From: Anaerolineae bacterium
GTDB taxonomy: Bacteria; Chloroflexota; Anaerolineae; Promineifilales; Promineifilaceae
Direction: 5' to 3'
Assembly: GCA_028277515.1 (NCBI GenBank)
Contig: JANQGC010000089.1
Span: forward strand, 1 to 42,107
Length of the DNA: 42,107 bases
Shown here one piece after another: positions 16,615 to 25,351 of this stretch. Under the pieces are notes generated by a model. The model did not search any database. It was not told the origin of the DNA and saw nothing but the letters and a program-made list of their open reading frames with translations. Within the stretch, counting starts at the first letter, position 1. Every line of letters begins with the position of its first letter. Position numbers and translations under genes: made by a program.

Positions 16615-19227
16615 TTAAGTTCTCCTAATCAAAACGTAGAATAGTAAACAAGCCAATAACACAACTAATACTCCGCCACCATAGATTAACCCCCTGTTGT
16701 TTCCTGCCACCGGCCTGTTTTTTGTACCTAAATTGGTTTGATCAACACTCTTTTCCACAGGCTGCTTTTCTTCTGCCGCGCCCTTCAATTCTGATGGCGT
16801 AGAATATAGTTCAGGAGATGGAATAAGTTGAAGTTCTTCAATCTGTTTCTCCTGTTCACCTGTGTTCAACACGATAAACGGAATATCATGATCGCTACTC
16901 CGATAAGGTAAGCCAATATCGGACATATCGTTTGCTAAACCAACAGGAAAATTGGCATTGAGATGAAAAATATTGGCATGGGCAACCTGTTCCTCAATAT
17001 TCTTTGAAACCAAAATCCCATCAATCAGCTGTGTACGGCCGTCAAATATATAGCTATACCGGTCTTCCAGATCAATTGTCATGAGTGCATTCTGTAATAA
17101 TTCTCCTCTGGCGATCATTTGCATAGTCGTTGATTGTTCATAATCATTGAAATCCCCAAGAATAATGATTGAAAGGTTAGGGTCTAATTTATCGTTTGTA
17201 CTTATCACCTGATTGAGATAACGCGCCTGGGCAATTCGCCTTTGTTCCGTTTCTGTTTCCTCTCCTCGTTTGGATTTCAAATGAACAATAATAATCTTAT
17301 ATTTTTCTCCACTGATCTTAACATCAACATCTAGAGGAGGACGGCCGAACAATGGACTTTGATCCTCGGAGCACTCATTTGCAATATCCGCAATGCCTGT
17401 TTCAATTTCCGTACAAGTTTGATGAACTTCCTCCTCTAAAAGCTGGACCTTTCCTGGATCTGAAAGGAGTGCGACATCCAATCCGCGACTATCGGGACCG
17501 TCTTGATGGTTAATCTGGTAGCTGATACCACAACGATCTTGTAGATCCTCAACGAGATAGCCTAATAAAGTTTCATTCTCAACCTCTTGAACGGCAACAA
17601 GAGTCGGGCAAAGCAGAATCTCAGCAATGACATACGTAATTTTTTTCCTTTTCAATTCTTGCTCTGCTCTATTAATTATTGGCTCAGCGTCGTTAGATGA
17701 ATCTCTTTTCTCATCAAAAAAATTGTCTAAATTATAGGTAGCAATACTTATTTGATTAGCTTGGAGGATAGGCGCCGGCTTTGCTATCGTTAGATCACTT
17801 TTTTCTACTTGTAAAACATTCATTTCTTGCTGAACGATTTTAAAACGCTCAAAATGGTACGTTAGAGGTCCCAGCAATCCGACCACTCGATCACCCGTTT
17901 TTACTTGAGGAAGATCAGAGCAATCGACGTCTGAATGATGCAGTATAGAAAGAATCGGGCCTTGTTTCTCGCCAATATAGCGAATAGGTAAAACCACCCT
18001 CTCTCCCAAAGTTTCATATACATCGAATCCACAGCCTGAATGTGTTGGACCTGCTACCAGGGCATCAAACGTGAGCGCAACCAACATCCCTTCGAGTGTT
18101 TCATAATATTCAAGTTTTTCTTCATCCTGACCTGGTGGTGCGAGTTTGATCGGTTCAGGTAGTGATCCCCGGTCTGTTTCTCCGCTAATTTCTAAACCAT
18201 CGTCATCAATTTCAGTCAGCCCAAAAAATTCGGTGACATTTCCCTTAACATGTATGACATCACCTATTGTGTATGTTGGCTTTTCAAGTCCTAAAAAAAT
18301 CGAAATTCCATCGGAGGTGGCCAGGTCGCCATCTTCTTCTCCAGGGACACTCTGTGCAAATAGCGAATAAAAGATGATTCCATCTGCATTGCGATCTTCA
18401 TGATAACCCGTCACAACCCCGCGGAATGTAACGGTCTGATTAATATATGGAGAAACATCTCCATCGCCTTGTATCTGGCCAATTGCGAGCAAACCTGTCT
18501 CATCCGCATTGATAGCAAGTGAGTTTGCACATTCTCCCTCCATATTGATGATTCCAGGGGTTGGAATCCGCTGCGGCTGCCAATCGGCGGCCGTATCCGT
18601 ATCACAAGAAGCCGGGATTCTTTCGATACTTTGTCCTTCAAATACCCCGGCTATTGATGGATTAAATATCGTCTGATTATCGCCATAACTGATCGCATCA
18701 ATGAGTAGATTATTGCTATCGAGCAATAAAACCTCATCGCCATCATTGGCTAAGGCCAGCTCCCCACTACTCCATAACCGGTATTGATCCATGTTTGGAA
18801 CCTGCTCAATTGATTCAACAATTTCATAATCGGGATCTCGGCCGTACAATTCTCGAAACCCTACAGCCTTTTGGGCGACAACTATCACTTGCCCAGGATT
18901 TATTGTTGCGCCATCAGGAAAACGAAACATACCTTCTCCACCCCAAATGCTTTCTTCGTCGCCAACTTTAATCTCGGATAGTTGAACCGAGCCATTTCCC
19001 ATGTTTGCTATTTCCACCCATTCACGATCAGCATCAACACCTAAAGCTGAATAGTAAACTTCTGTAATAACCAGATGATCGGGTTTTTCCTGCAATGAAT
19101 GAAAAGCAATAAAGGGGATAAAAATGGTAGTTACAGAAAATTTCGTGGCGCGAAGAAATAATTGTCTCAGGGTTAATTGGAATGAGGTAAGGGATTTAAC
19201 CACGGATAATAATATAGTTGAAAACAT
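16615..19227 (-). CDS. Surface-anchored endonuclease/exonuclease/phosphatase with lamin-tail domain (ExeM/NucH-like)
   Basis: This 870-residue protein starts with a hydrophobic export segment (about residues 30-45). A lamin-tail domain follows at about 50-190 (HLVITEVYYSALGVDADREWVEIAN, split here as a long block of that fold). Next is a YhcR/OB-like region near 245-470, and then an endonuclease/exonuclease/phosphatase domain from about 490. Catalytic motifs are ISIATYNLDNFF, VAVQEVEN, IVHLKSKRG, LGDFNDYE and the SSDHDIPF terminal histidine. A polar linker and one C-terminal transmembrane helix ending in RRT suggest membrane anchoring with the enzyme outside. Relatives degrade extracellular DNA for phosphate or nutrient supply. 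AAAGGA precedes the ATG. Confidence 0.88.
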   Translation of the reverse strand: MFSTILLSVVKSLTSFQLTLRQLFLRATKFSVTTIFIPFIAFHSLQEKPDHLVITEVYYSALGVDADREWVEIANMGNGSVQLSEIKVGDEESIWGGEGMFRFPDGATINPGQVIVVAQKAVGFRELYGRDPDYEIVESIEQVPNMDQYRLWSSGELALANDGDEVLLLDSNNLLIDAISYGDNQTIFNPSIAGVFEGQSIERIPASCDTDTAADWQPQRIPTPGIINMEGECANSLAINADETGLLAIGQIQGDGDVSPYINQTVTFRGVVTGYHEDRNADGIIFYSLFAQSVPGEEDGDLATSDGISIFLGLEKPTYTIGDVIHVKGNVTEFFGLTEIDDDGLEISGETDRGSLPEPIKLAPPGQDEEKLEYYETLEGMLVALTFDALVAGPTHSGCGFDVYETLGERVVLPIRYIGEKQGPILSILHHSDVDCSDLPQVKTGDRVVGLLGPLTYHFERFKIVQQEMNVLQVEKSDLTIAKPAPILQANQISIATYNLDNFFDEKRDSSNDAEPIINRAEQELKRKKITYVIAEILLCPTLVAVQEVENETLLGYLVEDLQDRCGISYQINHQDGPDSRGLDVALLSDPGKVQLLEEEVHQTCTEIETGIADIANECSEDQSPLFGRPPLDVDVKISGEKYKIIIVHLKSKRGEETETEQRRIAQARYLNQVISTNDKLDPNLSIIILGDFNDYEQSTTMQMIARGELLQNALMTIDLEDRYSYIFDGRTQLIDGILVSKNIEEQVAHANIFHLNANFPVGLANDMSDIGLPYRSSDHDIPFIVLNTGEQEKQIEELQLIPSPELYSTPSELKGAAEEKQPVEKSVDQTNLGTKNRPVAGNNRGLIYGGGVLVVLLACLLFYVLIRRT

Positions 19228-19306
19228 GTTCCTTTAAACCCATGGAGTAATTCAATATCACAATTGTGGATCAGGTATATTAAATTGACAAGGGAAAAAT
19301 CGAACG

Positions 19307-19319
19307 ATTGGAATCCAAT
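19307..19319. promoter_or_regulatory. Perfect 13-bp dyad upstream of lon
   Basis: ATTGGAATCCAAT is a perfect odd-centred palindrome 143 nt before the lon start, in the gap between divergent genes for the surface nuclease and Lon. It resembles a small operator half-turn site. No family is assigned. Confidence 0.35.
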
Positions 19320-19416
19320 AATCCAAATTCTTACGCAATTCTGACGCTCTGTTATTACTTTGTTTAGCCTTTAAGGATAGAATCTCATTTGGGGAAATTT
19401 AACTATTATGAATTTA

Positions 19417-19431
19417 TTGGTAAATTACCAA
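19417..19431. promoter_or_regulatory. Perfect 15-bp dyad just upstream of lon
   Basis: TTGGTAAATTACCAA is a perfect palindrome around a single central base, 30 nt before the lon ATG. Its position suggests an operator for lon or an early-leader hairpin. It does not resemble the CIRCE element of HrcA. Confidence 0.45.
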
Positions 19432-19461
19432 GTAAATGACCCTATGGAGTAAATAAACCGA

Positions 19462-21882
19462 ATGTCAAATAATATTGATTTGGACTATATCCCAATTGTT
19501 CCTCTTCGCGGAGGAGCAGTATTCCCCGGCCTCACTACAACGATTTCTGTTGGACGTAGACGCTCTCTTGCGGCAGCACAAAAAGCCTTAGAAGAAGGAG
19601 GCGACCTGCTAATTCTTGTCCAATATAAAGCTGAAGTAGAGCAACCGCAACAAGAAGACCTGGTTTCCATCGGTGTCCTGGCTATTATCAGAGATATCCT
19701 TAGGACACCGCATGCCGGCGTTCAAATCTTGGTAGAGCTTCAAAGACGCGTTGAATTTCTCGACCTGGGACAAACAGAACCGTTTTTAAGCGGATCTTAC
19801 CGGGAATTACCAAGTGTTGACGATTCTAGGGATGAAGGCTTGATCGATGAAGCCCTTGCCTACCTGGAGCAGTATGCAGATGCTATGGGCGAATCCAATC
19901 AACATGCGATTGTCAACGCCCGGAGTAAAGAAACGAATGGAGAGTTGGCCGATTACATTGCCGGCATGCTCAGTATTCCCTTTGAAACAGAGTTAGAATT
20001 GCTGACCAGTAGTGATGGGACGCTGCGCTTAGAAATAATTTTGGATTTCTTGCAGCAAGAACTGCGCATTACTGAAATCCGAAATAAAATCCGCCAGGAT
20101 GCTCGCGAAGGAGCCGATAAAGCACAGCGTGAATTCCTACTGCGAGAGCAGATGAAATCCATTCGCAAAGAACTGGGTCAGGATGGGGACGATTTGCCGG
20201 AGAGCCTGCGGGATAAAGTTAAAAAAGCAGGTATGCCGGAGAAAGTAGAAGAACGAGCTTTAAGTGAATTAAGTCGCTTAGACTATCAGGGGCCACAATC
20301 GGCCGAAGCCAGCGTCATTCGAACTTACCTGGAGTGGCTGATTGAGTTGCCCTGGAACAAGGAAACAGACGATAACCTGGAACCTGAACACGTCAGAGAA
20401 GTCCTGGATGAAGATCATTATGGATTGGATGATGTGAAAGACCGCATCGTTGAATATGTTGCCGTGCGAAAACTTGCCGGTAATAAAATGAAAGGGGCTA
20501 TCATCAATTTAAATGGCCCTCCAGGCGTTGGAAAAACCAGTATAGCCACTTCGGTTGCCCGAGCTATTGGGCGGCAAATGGTGCGTCTAAGCCTGGGTGG
20601 CGTGCGTGATGAAGCTGAAATTCGAGGGCATAGGCGAACTTATATTGGGGCTATCCCTGGGCGCATTATTCGCGCTTTACGAGATGCAGAATCCAGGAAT
20701 CCTGTTATTGTCTTGGATGAGATTGACAAAGTCGGTGCCGACTGGCGAGGAGACCCTTCTGCTGCTTTACTCGAAGTGCTCGATCCGGAACAAAACCATA
20801 GTTTCACCGACCATTACTTGGAGGTCCCGTTCGATTTAAGCCAGGTGATATTCATCACAACATCTAATCAACTCAGCACAATTCCTGCACCCTTATTGGA
20901 TCGCATGGAAACGATTAATATGCTGGGCTATATTGAAGAAGAAAAACAGGCCATTGCCGAAGGTTATCTGCTGCCAAAGCAGAAAGAGGGGCATGGTATT
21001 GAAGATTACGAAATTCAATTTCAGCCAGAAGCACTTAGCAAGCTGATTCGCCATTATACACGTGAAGCAGGTGTCAGACAGCTCGAGCGTAATATCGGAA
21101 AGGTCGTGCGCAAACTGGCTGTTAAAATTGCCTCTGGCGAGACAGGTCCATTTGAAGTCACTGAAGAAGATATCGAAACATTCCTCGGACCTGAAAAAGT
21201 TACCTATGGCACGGCCGAAGAAAACGATGAAGTTGGCGTAGCAACCGGATTGGCTGTAAATGCTTTCGGTGGCGATACGCTGCCAATCGAAGTCAGTTTA
21301 AGCGAAGGAAAAGGGCGTATTACTTTGACGGGGCTATTAGGAGATGTGATGCGCGAATCGGCCCAAGCAGCCCTCACTTATGCCCGCGCAAATGCGCGCA
21401 TCCTGGGGCTTGATCCGATTCTTTTTGACAATATCAATGTCCACATCCATGTACCTGACGGCGCTACGCCGAAAGATGGTCCAAGTGCCGGCATTGGAAT
21501 GGCAACGGCCGTCATTTCCGCCTTAACCCGCCGCCCTGTTCGCCGTGATGTAGCCATGACTGGAGAAGTCACGCTTCGTGGTAAAGTATTGCCCATTGGT
21601 GGGCTAAAAGCGAAAACAATTGCTGCCCATCGCGCCGGAGTTAAGACAGTAATTATGCCCAAAGAAAATGCGAAAGAAATTCCCGATTTACCGGAACGGA
21701 TTCGAGAAGATTTAACACTGATTCCAGTGAATCACCTGGATGAAGTTTTGGATATCGCATTGTTGGACGCAAATAGCCCGCCAATTACAATCGAAGGAAA
21801 ACAACAAGAGGAATTAAATGTGATCATTCCGCCTTCAATCAGCGGTGGGGAAAATTCAATTCAAGCTGCCCGATTTAAATAA
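19462..21882 (+). CDS. lon: ATP-dependent protease Lon (LonA)
   Basis: Lon is a cytosolic AAA+ serine protease that degrades misfolded and regulatory proteins. The N-terminal substrate-recognition domain covers about residues 8-205. The AAA+ module has Walker A GPPGVGKT near 352 and Walker B VIVLDEIDK, followed by LEVLDPEQNHSFTDHYLEVPFD (shown only in part). The protease domain has DGPSAGI with Ser675 and GGLKAK with Lys718 as the dyad. At 806 residues it is full length. GGAG lies 12-15 nt before the ATG, a long spacing. Two palindromes upstream may be operators, and a strong terminator follows the stop. Confidence 0.98.
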   Translation: MSNNIDLDYIPIVPLRGGAVFPGLTTTISVGRRRSLAAAQKALEEGGDLLILVQYKAEVEQPQQEDLVSIGVLAIIRDILRTPHAGVQILVELQRRVEFLDLGQTEPFLSGSYRELPSVDDSRDEGLIDEALAYLEQYADAMGESNQHAIVNARSKETNGELADYIAGMLSIPFETELELLTSSDGTLRLEIILDFLQQELRITEIRNKIRQDAREGADKAQREFLLREQMKSIRKELGQDGDDLPESLRDKVKKAGMPEKVEERALSELSRLDYQGPQSAEASVIRTYLEWLIELPWNKETDDNLEPEHVREVLDEDHYGLDDVKDRIVEYVAVRKLAGNKMKGAIINLNGPPGVGKTSIATSVARAIGRQMVRLSLGGVRDEAEIRGHRRTYIGAIPGRIIRALRDAESRNPVIVLDEIDKVGADWRGDPSAALLEVLDPEQNHSFTDHYLEVPFDLSQVIFITTSNQLSTIPAPLLDRMETINMLGYIEEEKQAIAEGYLLPKQKEGHGIEDYEIQFQPEALSKLIRHYTREAGVRQLERNIGKVVRKLAVKIASGETGPFEVTEEDIETFLGPEKVTYGTAEENDEVGVATGLAVNAFGGDTLPIEVSLSEGKGRITLTGLLGDVMRESAQAALTYARANARILGLDPILFDNINVHIHVPDGATPKDGPSAGIGMATAVISALTRRPVRRDVAMTGEVTLRGKVLPIGGLKAKTIAAHRAGVKTVIMPKENAKEIPDLPERIREDLTLIPVNHLDEVLDIALLDANSPPITIEGKQQEELNVIIPPSISGGENSIQAARFK

Positions 21883-21896
21883 GGTTACAGATAAAA

Positions 21897-21925
21897 CAGC
21901 CGGCATACAGTCGGCTGCTTTTTTT
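21897..21925 (+). terminator. Intrinsic terminator of lon
   Basis: CAGCCG (21897-21902) pairs with CGGCTG (21912-21917) around a nine-base loop and is followed by CTTTTTTT. It lies 15 nt after the lon stop and touches the end of the convergent uracil-DNA glycosylase gene. Confidence 0.85.
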
Positions 21926-22622
21926 AGTATCCATATATCTGGCGAAGCCGGGCCAGCAATTGCATAGCTCGTTCAATTAAACGTTTATTTTCCGCTTTAT
22001 TCGGCCATAAGGATGCTCCAGATGGATGAGGTAAGGGTACAATCCAGCGGCCGTCTTGTTTGAATATTTCCTCTGGAGAATGAACTTGCTGCGCACGATT
22101 GATTTCAAACTTCAACAAATCCTCGCGGGTTCCCTGTCTCAAGAAAGCGGCAGTGCCAACAATTTGATTCAACCTCAATTTTGCCGGATAAAATAACTTG
22201 ATCGCCAGACCACCGACCAAAAGCAGCAGCTGCGGATCATAATAATAGATTTCTCTTTCTAAGTATGGTCGGCACAGTTTTTGCTCTACCTTTGAAGGTA
22301 GGCGGTCACCTTTTCCGTTTTTACCTTTACCGGGATAGCACTTCGTAATCGAAGTCATTACATGACGCGCCCGAAATCCTCCTTCTGTCCAACCAGCCAT
22401 TTCCAGCCATTGAAACAATCTTTTTCCGCTGCCTGCGTTGAAAGGTCGGCGTGCTTCAACCTCTGTAATCCCTGGCGCCTGGCCAATAAGCATGACATCA
22501 GCTTGTTTAGGATGAGAAAAGACTGCCCCAGGAACAACATCATATCCCGCAGTTATACATTTGCGACAGGAAAGAAGATCTTGATTAAGTGCCAGTAATT
22601 CGGGTGGTTTTGTTGGACTCAT
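21924..22622 (-). CDS. Uracil-DNA glycosylase, iron-sulfur family (family 4-like)
   Basis: The enzyme removes uracil from DNA at the start of base-excision repair. Motif 1 is IGQAPGITEVEARRPFNAGSG and motif 2 is LPHPSGASLW with the family HPS. Four cysteines (CRKC near the N-terminus, KCYPG, KLCRPYL) are placed as the [4Fe-4S] ligands of family 4/5 enzymes. Its 232 residues are usual. ATG 22622 has no ribosome site; it overlaps by one base (TAATG) the stop of a 13-codon ORF that does have one, which suggests coupled translation. It is convergent with lon. Confidence 0.85.
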   Translation of the reverse strand: MSPTKPPELLALNQDLLSCRKCITAGYDVVPGAVFSHPKQADVMLIGQAPGITEVEARRPFNAGSGKRLFQWLEMAGWTEGGFRARHVMTSITKCYPGKGKNGKGDRLPSKVEQKLCRPYLEREIYYYDPQLLLLVGGLAIKLFYPAKLRLNQIVGTAAFLRQGTREDLLKFEINRAQQVHSPEEIFKQDGRWIVPLPHPSGASLWPNKAENKRLIERAMQLLARLRQIYGY

Positions 22623-22663
22623 TAAAGGTTAAGTGATTTTGCATTAGATTGGTCAATTTTCAT
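22622..22663 (-). CDS. Tiny 13-codon ORF coupled to the uracil-DNA glycosylase gene
   Basis: ATG 22663 opens MKIDQSNAKSLNL and stops in TAATG shared with the glycosylase start. AGAGGA lies about 9 nt upstream, a better ribosome site than anything in front of the glycosylase itself. Codons 2-6 form one arm of the 15-bp inverted repeat at 22646-22707. A translational-coupling leader is the simplest reading; the peptide need not have a function. Confidence 0.4.
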   Translation of the reverse strand: MKIDQSNAKSLNL

Positions 22664-22707
22664 TTTCTTATTCCTCTTGTAATCCTATAGAAAAAATTGA
22701 CCAATCT
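22646..22707 (-). repeat. Perfect 15-bp inverted repeat with 32-nt loop ahead of the uracil-DNA glycosylase gene
   Basis: AGATTGGTCAATTTT (22646-22660) and AAAATTGACCAATCT (22693-22707) are exact reverse complements. In the minus-strand transcript the 32-nt loop contains the AGAGGA ribosome site and the ATG of the tiny ORF. The upstream arm begins 9 nt after the hydrolase-ligase stop codon. There is no T-run, so it is not a standard terminator. It may control translation or mark an RNA-processing site. Confidence 0.6.
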
Positions 22708-22715
22708 TACGAACT

Positions 22716-25247
22716 TCAACCTTCCTCGGTTTTTACTTCTTTCAACCCTGGTAGGTATTGATCGATTCCTGTGACCGCGTCGTTAACTTCGTGCTTGTAA
22801 CTATCAATAAGTTCTTCCCGTCTCACCCTGCCAATTAAGTTTCGCGGAAAATCGCCTGCAAAAATTACTCGCCAGGGCACAAGTTCCGGAGGTAAACGTC
22901 GCCGGCAATAAGCAATTATCGTTTTTGTATTTGTTTTACTATTTTCTTTTACCTTAACAAAAGCGATGGGTCTACCTGTTAATAAGATAACAATCACTTC
23001 TTCAACAGATGGCAGCTCATATATAACCTCCTCAATATCCCTTGGGTAGAACTGTGCTTCTCCATCTGATGAATGCCAGGCGTCCTGGCTTTTGCTGATA
23101 ATTTGGAAATATCCATCGTTATCCATCCTCGCGATGTCGCCAGTTGATAACCAGCCAAGCGAGTCAATAGCCCTTTCTGTCGCTTCTTCATCCTGCCAAT
23201 AACCTTGCATTACCTGTGGTCCACGAATGAGAAGCTCTCCTACTTGTCCCGATGGTAACACACGTTTTGATTCCAAATCGACAATTCTTGCTTCAGTACT
23301 AGGCAATGGTAAGCCAATCGAACCGATCTTATCTCGCTTATTGAGAGGTGAAATATGAGTCAAAGGACTTGCTTCGGTTAAACCATATGCCTCGATTAAA
23401 TGACTCCTGGTTATTTTTTCAAAAGCTTCTTCAACTTCAATGGGTAACGGAGAAACACTACTTAGATATGTTTGAACAGAATCGACATTATATTTTCTAA
23501 CATCAGGATAATCTTTTATGGACATAAATATTGATGGTACACCTGGGAAATAAGTTGTTTGATGCTTTTTGATGGTCCGCATGACTTCATCAATCCTGAA
23601 TTGGGGCAACAAAATGCAAGTCGCCCCCTGACTAATTGGAAAATTTAACGCAGTGGTCATGCCGTAAATATGGCTGATAGGTATGAGTGCTAATGTACTT
23701 TCTTGTCCATCTTCAGCCTCATAAAACCAAGCCCGCATTTGAAGCACATTGGCTACAAGGTTTTTATGCGTGAGCATCACCCCTTTCGGTGGTCCGGTCA
23801 CACCACCCGTAAACTGGATGGCGGCTGTATCATCTGCTTTGACCTCAACCGTCAGACGCTCAGGTTTGCTTTCATCAATAAAATCACCCCAGAAAAAAAT
23901 ATTGCTCCGCTCTTTCGTATCTTTTTCTCTAAACTTGTTTATAAATTTATGAAACCAGGGAGCGTAATCATCATCATTGGTCAAAATCAGTTGGCCAAGT
24001 GTTGTGCTTTCAAATATTTCCTTTACATTTGGATTATCATCCCGTGTAACTAATATTTCAGCTTCCAAAAAATTTAATTGCTCAACCAATCCATCTTTTT
24101 CAACCAGGGGATTACCCAAAACAGCAACAGCTCCTGTTAAAAGGGCACCATAATAAGCGATAACGAGCTGCAAACAATTGGGTAGCAATATCATAATTCG
24201 GGATTGCTTGTTTATGTTTAACTTCATCAAGGCATTAGCGAAACGCAATGATTCAAAATAAAGTTTTCGATAAGACAATCTTCTTCCTGACTCAATCAAC
24301 GCCGTTCGATTAGGAAAGCGCCTACTGCTGCGCTGCAGCAGTCTCGTTAAGGGATGATCAGGCACATGAATGGTTGCCGGCACATTTGACTCATAATACG
24401 CTAACCATGGCCTTTCTTTTAATAAACTTCCCCGGCTACCGATATCCAACTGCGAGCGCCATCGGGGTATATCAACATCCCTATGCGAAGATTCTATAAA
24501 TCGGTCGATTGCCCGATTTACCGCGTTTCGCCGCTCAAGCATGACAAGATGCGCCGAAACATCAACACGCAAAACTTCTGAATTTTCTGGTGGAATTAAA
24601 TCAGCCACGCGTTGGTAAGATTCCTGGGGCAGAGCCTGGTCTCTATTACCAAGGATAATTAACACGGGTAGCTTTAAATTTGGAAATATATCCCACCCTT
24701 GCCATTGGCGTAACGTTTGGAAATAAATTTTTTGTAAAGACACAAGCGAAGCATCTATAAAATTATTGGCAAGAGATTGGCCGGCAGCCAATAGGCCGGG
24801 AGGTAACCTAAAGAATGCTTTATATGGCCACCGAATATCATACTCCCCTGCTCCGGCAATCAATATTAGATGAGAAATCCGTTCTGCATGGCGATTTGCG
24901 TATTCGGTAGCAACAGCAACTCCAAATGAATGTCCGATCACAACCACCTTGTTATGAGCCTGAGCATCCTTGAGCACGGATACAATATCAGCAACCAGTT
25001 TATCCATTTTATAAGAGATAGATGCGCTCCGCGAAGAGGCTCCATGGCCACGTAAATCAATAGCAATGACATGGTTTTGTTGGGCAAATGAGTTAATTTG
25101 TGGCTGCCATTGCCTGGCATTGCCGCCGAAACCATGAACAAATAAATAAGTACGAACTGGTCGTTCTGGTGCGATGTCAATATAACTTATCGTTACACCT
25201 GGTTCGGCTTCAACAAATTCTCGATAAAGTTCTAAATCAAATTCCAT
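22716..25247 (-). CDS. Fusion of alpha/beta-hydrolase and acyl-CoA-synthetase-like (AMP-binding) domains
   Basis: Residues about 1-255 are an alpha/beta-hydrolase with a YLFVHGFGG oxyanion region and the nucleophile elbow GHSFG (Ser107). A later NRDQAL aspartate and SAHLV histidine complete a plausible triad. From about residue 290 follows an ANL-superfamily adenylating domain: QFTGGVTGPPKG (A3), YGLTEASP (A5), WLSTGDIARMDNDGYF (A7) and FYPRDIEEV. The C-terminal A10 motif, normally PK-x-x-x-GK, reads PRNLIGRV, so the catalytic lysine is replaced by arginine, and the A8 arginine is also not obvious. The order suggests coupled ester or thioester hydrolysis and acyl activation on one chain, as inference. 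Substrate unknown; adenylation may be impaired. Confidence 0.82.
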   Translation of the reverse strand: MEFDLELYREFVEAEPGVTISYIDIAPERPVRTYLFVHGFGGNARQWQPQINSFAQQNHVIAIDLRGHGASSRSASISYKMDKLVADIVSVLKDAQAHNKVVVIGHSFGVAVATEYANRHAERISHLILIAGAGEYDIRWPYKAFFRLPPGLLAAGQSLANNFIDASLVSLQKIYFQTLRQWQGWDIFPNLKLPVLIILGNRDQALPQESYQRVADLIPPENSEVLRVDVSAHLVMLERRNAVNRAIDRFIESSHRDVDIPRWRSQLDIGSRGSLLKERPWLAYYESNVPATIHVPDHPLTRLLQRSSRRFPNRTALIESGRRLSYRKLYFESLRFANALMKLNINKQSRIMILLPNCLQLVIAYYGALLTGAVAVLGNPLVEKDGLVEQLNFLEAEILVTRDDNPNVKEIFESTTLGQLILTNDDDYAPWFHKFINKFREKDTKERSNIFFWGDFIDESKPERLTVEVKADDTAAIQFTGGVTGPPKGVMLTHKNLVANVLQMRAWFYEAEDGQESTLALIPISHIYGMTTALNFPISQGATCILLPQFRIDEVMRTIKKHQTTYFPGVPSIFMSIKDYPDVRKYNVDSVQTYLSSVSPLPIEVEEAFEKITRSHLIEAYGLTEASPLTHISPLNKRDKIGSIGLPLPSTEARIVDLESKRVLPSGQVGELLIRGPQVMQGYWQDEEATERAIDSLGWLSTGDIARMDNDGYFQIISKSQDAWHSSDGEAQFYPRDIEEVIYELPSVEEVIVILLTGRPIAFVKVKENSKTNTKTIIAYCRRRLPPELVPWRVIFAGDFPRNLIGRVRREELIDSYKHEVNDAVTGIDQYLPGLKEVKTEEG

Positions 25248-25351
25248 AATCTTTGAGATTTAGGGGAGGTTAAGTTTTTCTGATTAAGATAGAACGCTAA
25301 CCAGAGCAATAAGATTTCATAATTGATTCCAATATGATCTTTCTGACCAAA

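Noticed and set aside
19228..19461. CIRCE/HrcA operator upstream of lon
   Set aside because: The palindromes there do not contain the CIRCE TTAGCACTC and GAGTGCTAA arms.
22716..25247. OleB-OleC fusion of long-chain olefin synthesis
   Set aside because: The domain order fits, but the hydrolase nucleophile is a serine (GHSFG) rather than the aspartate of OleB's haloalkane-dehalogenase type, and no OleA or OleD gene is nearby.
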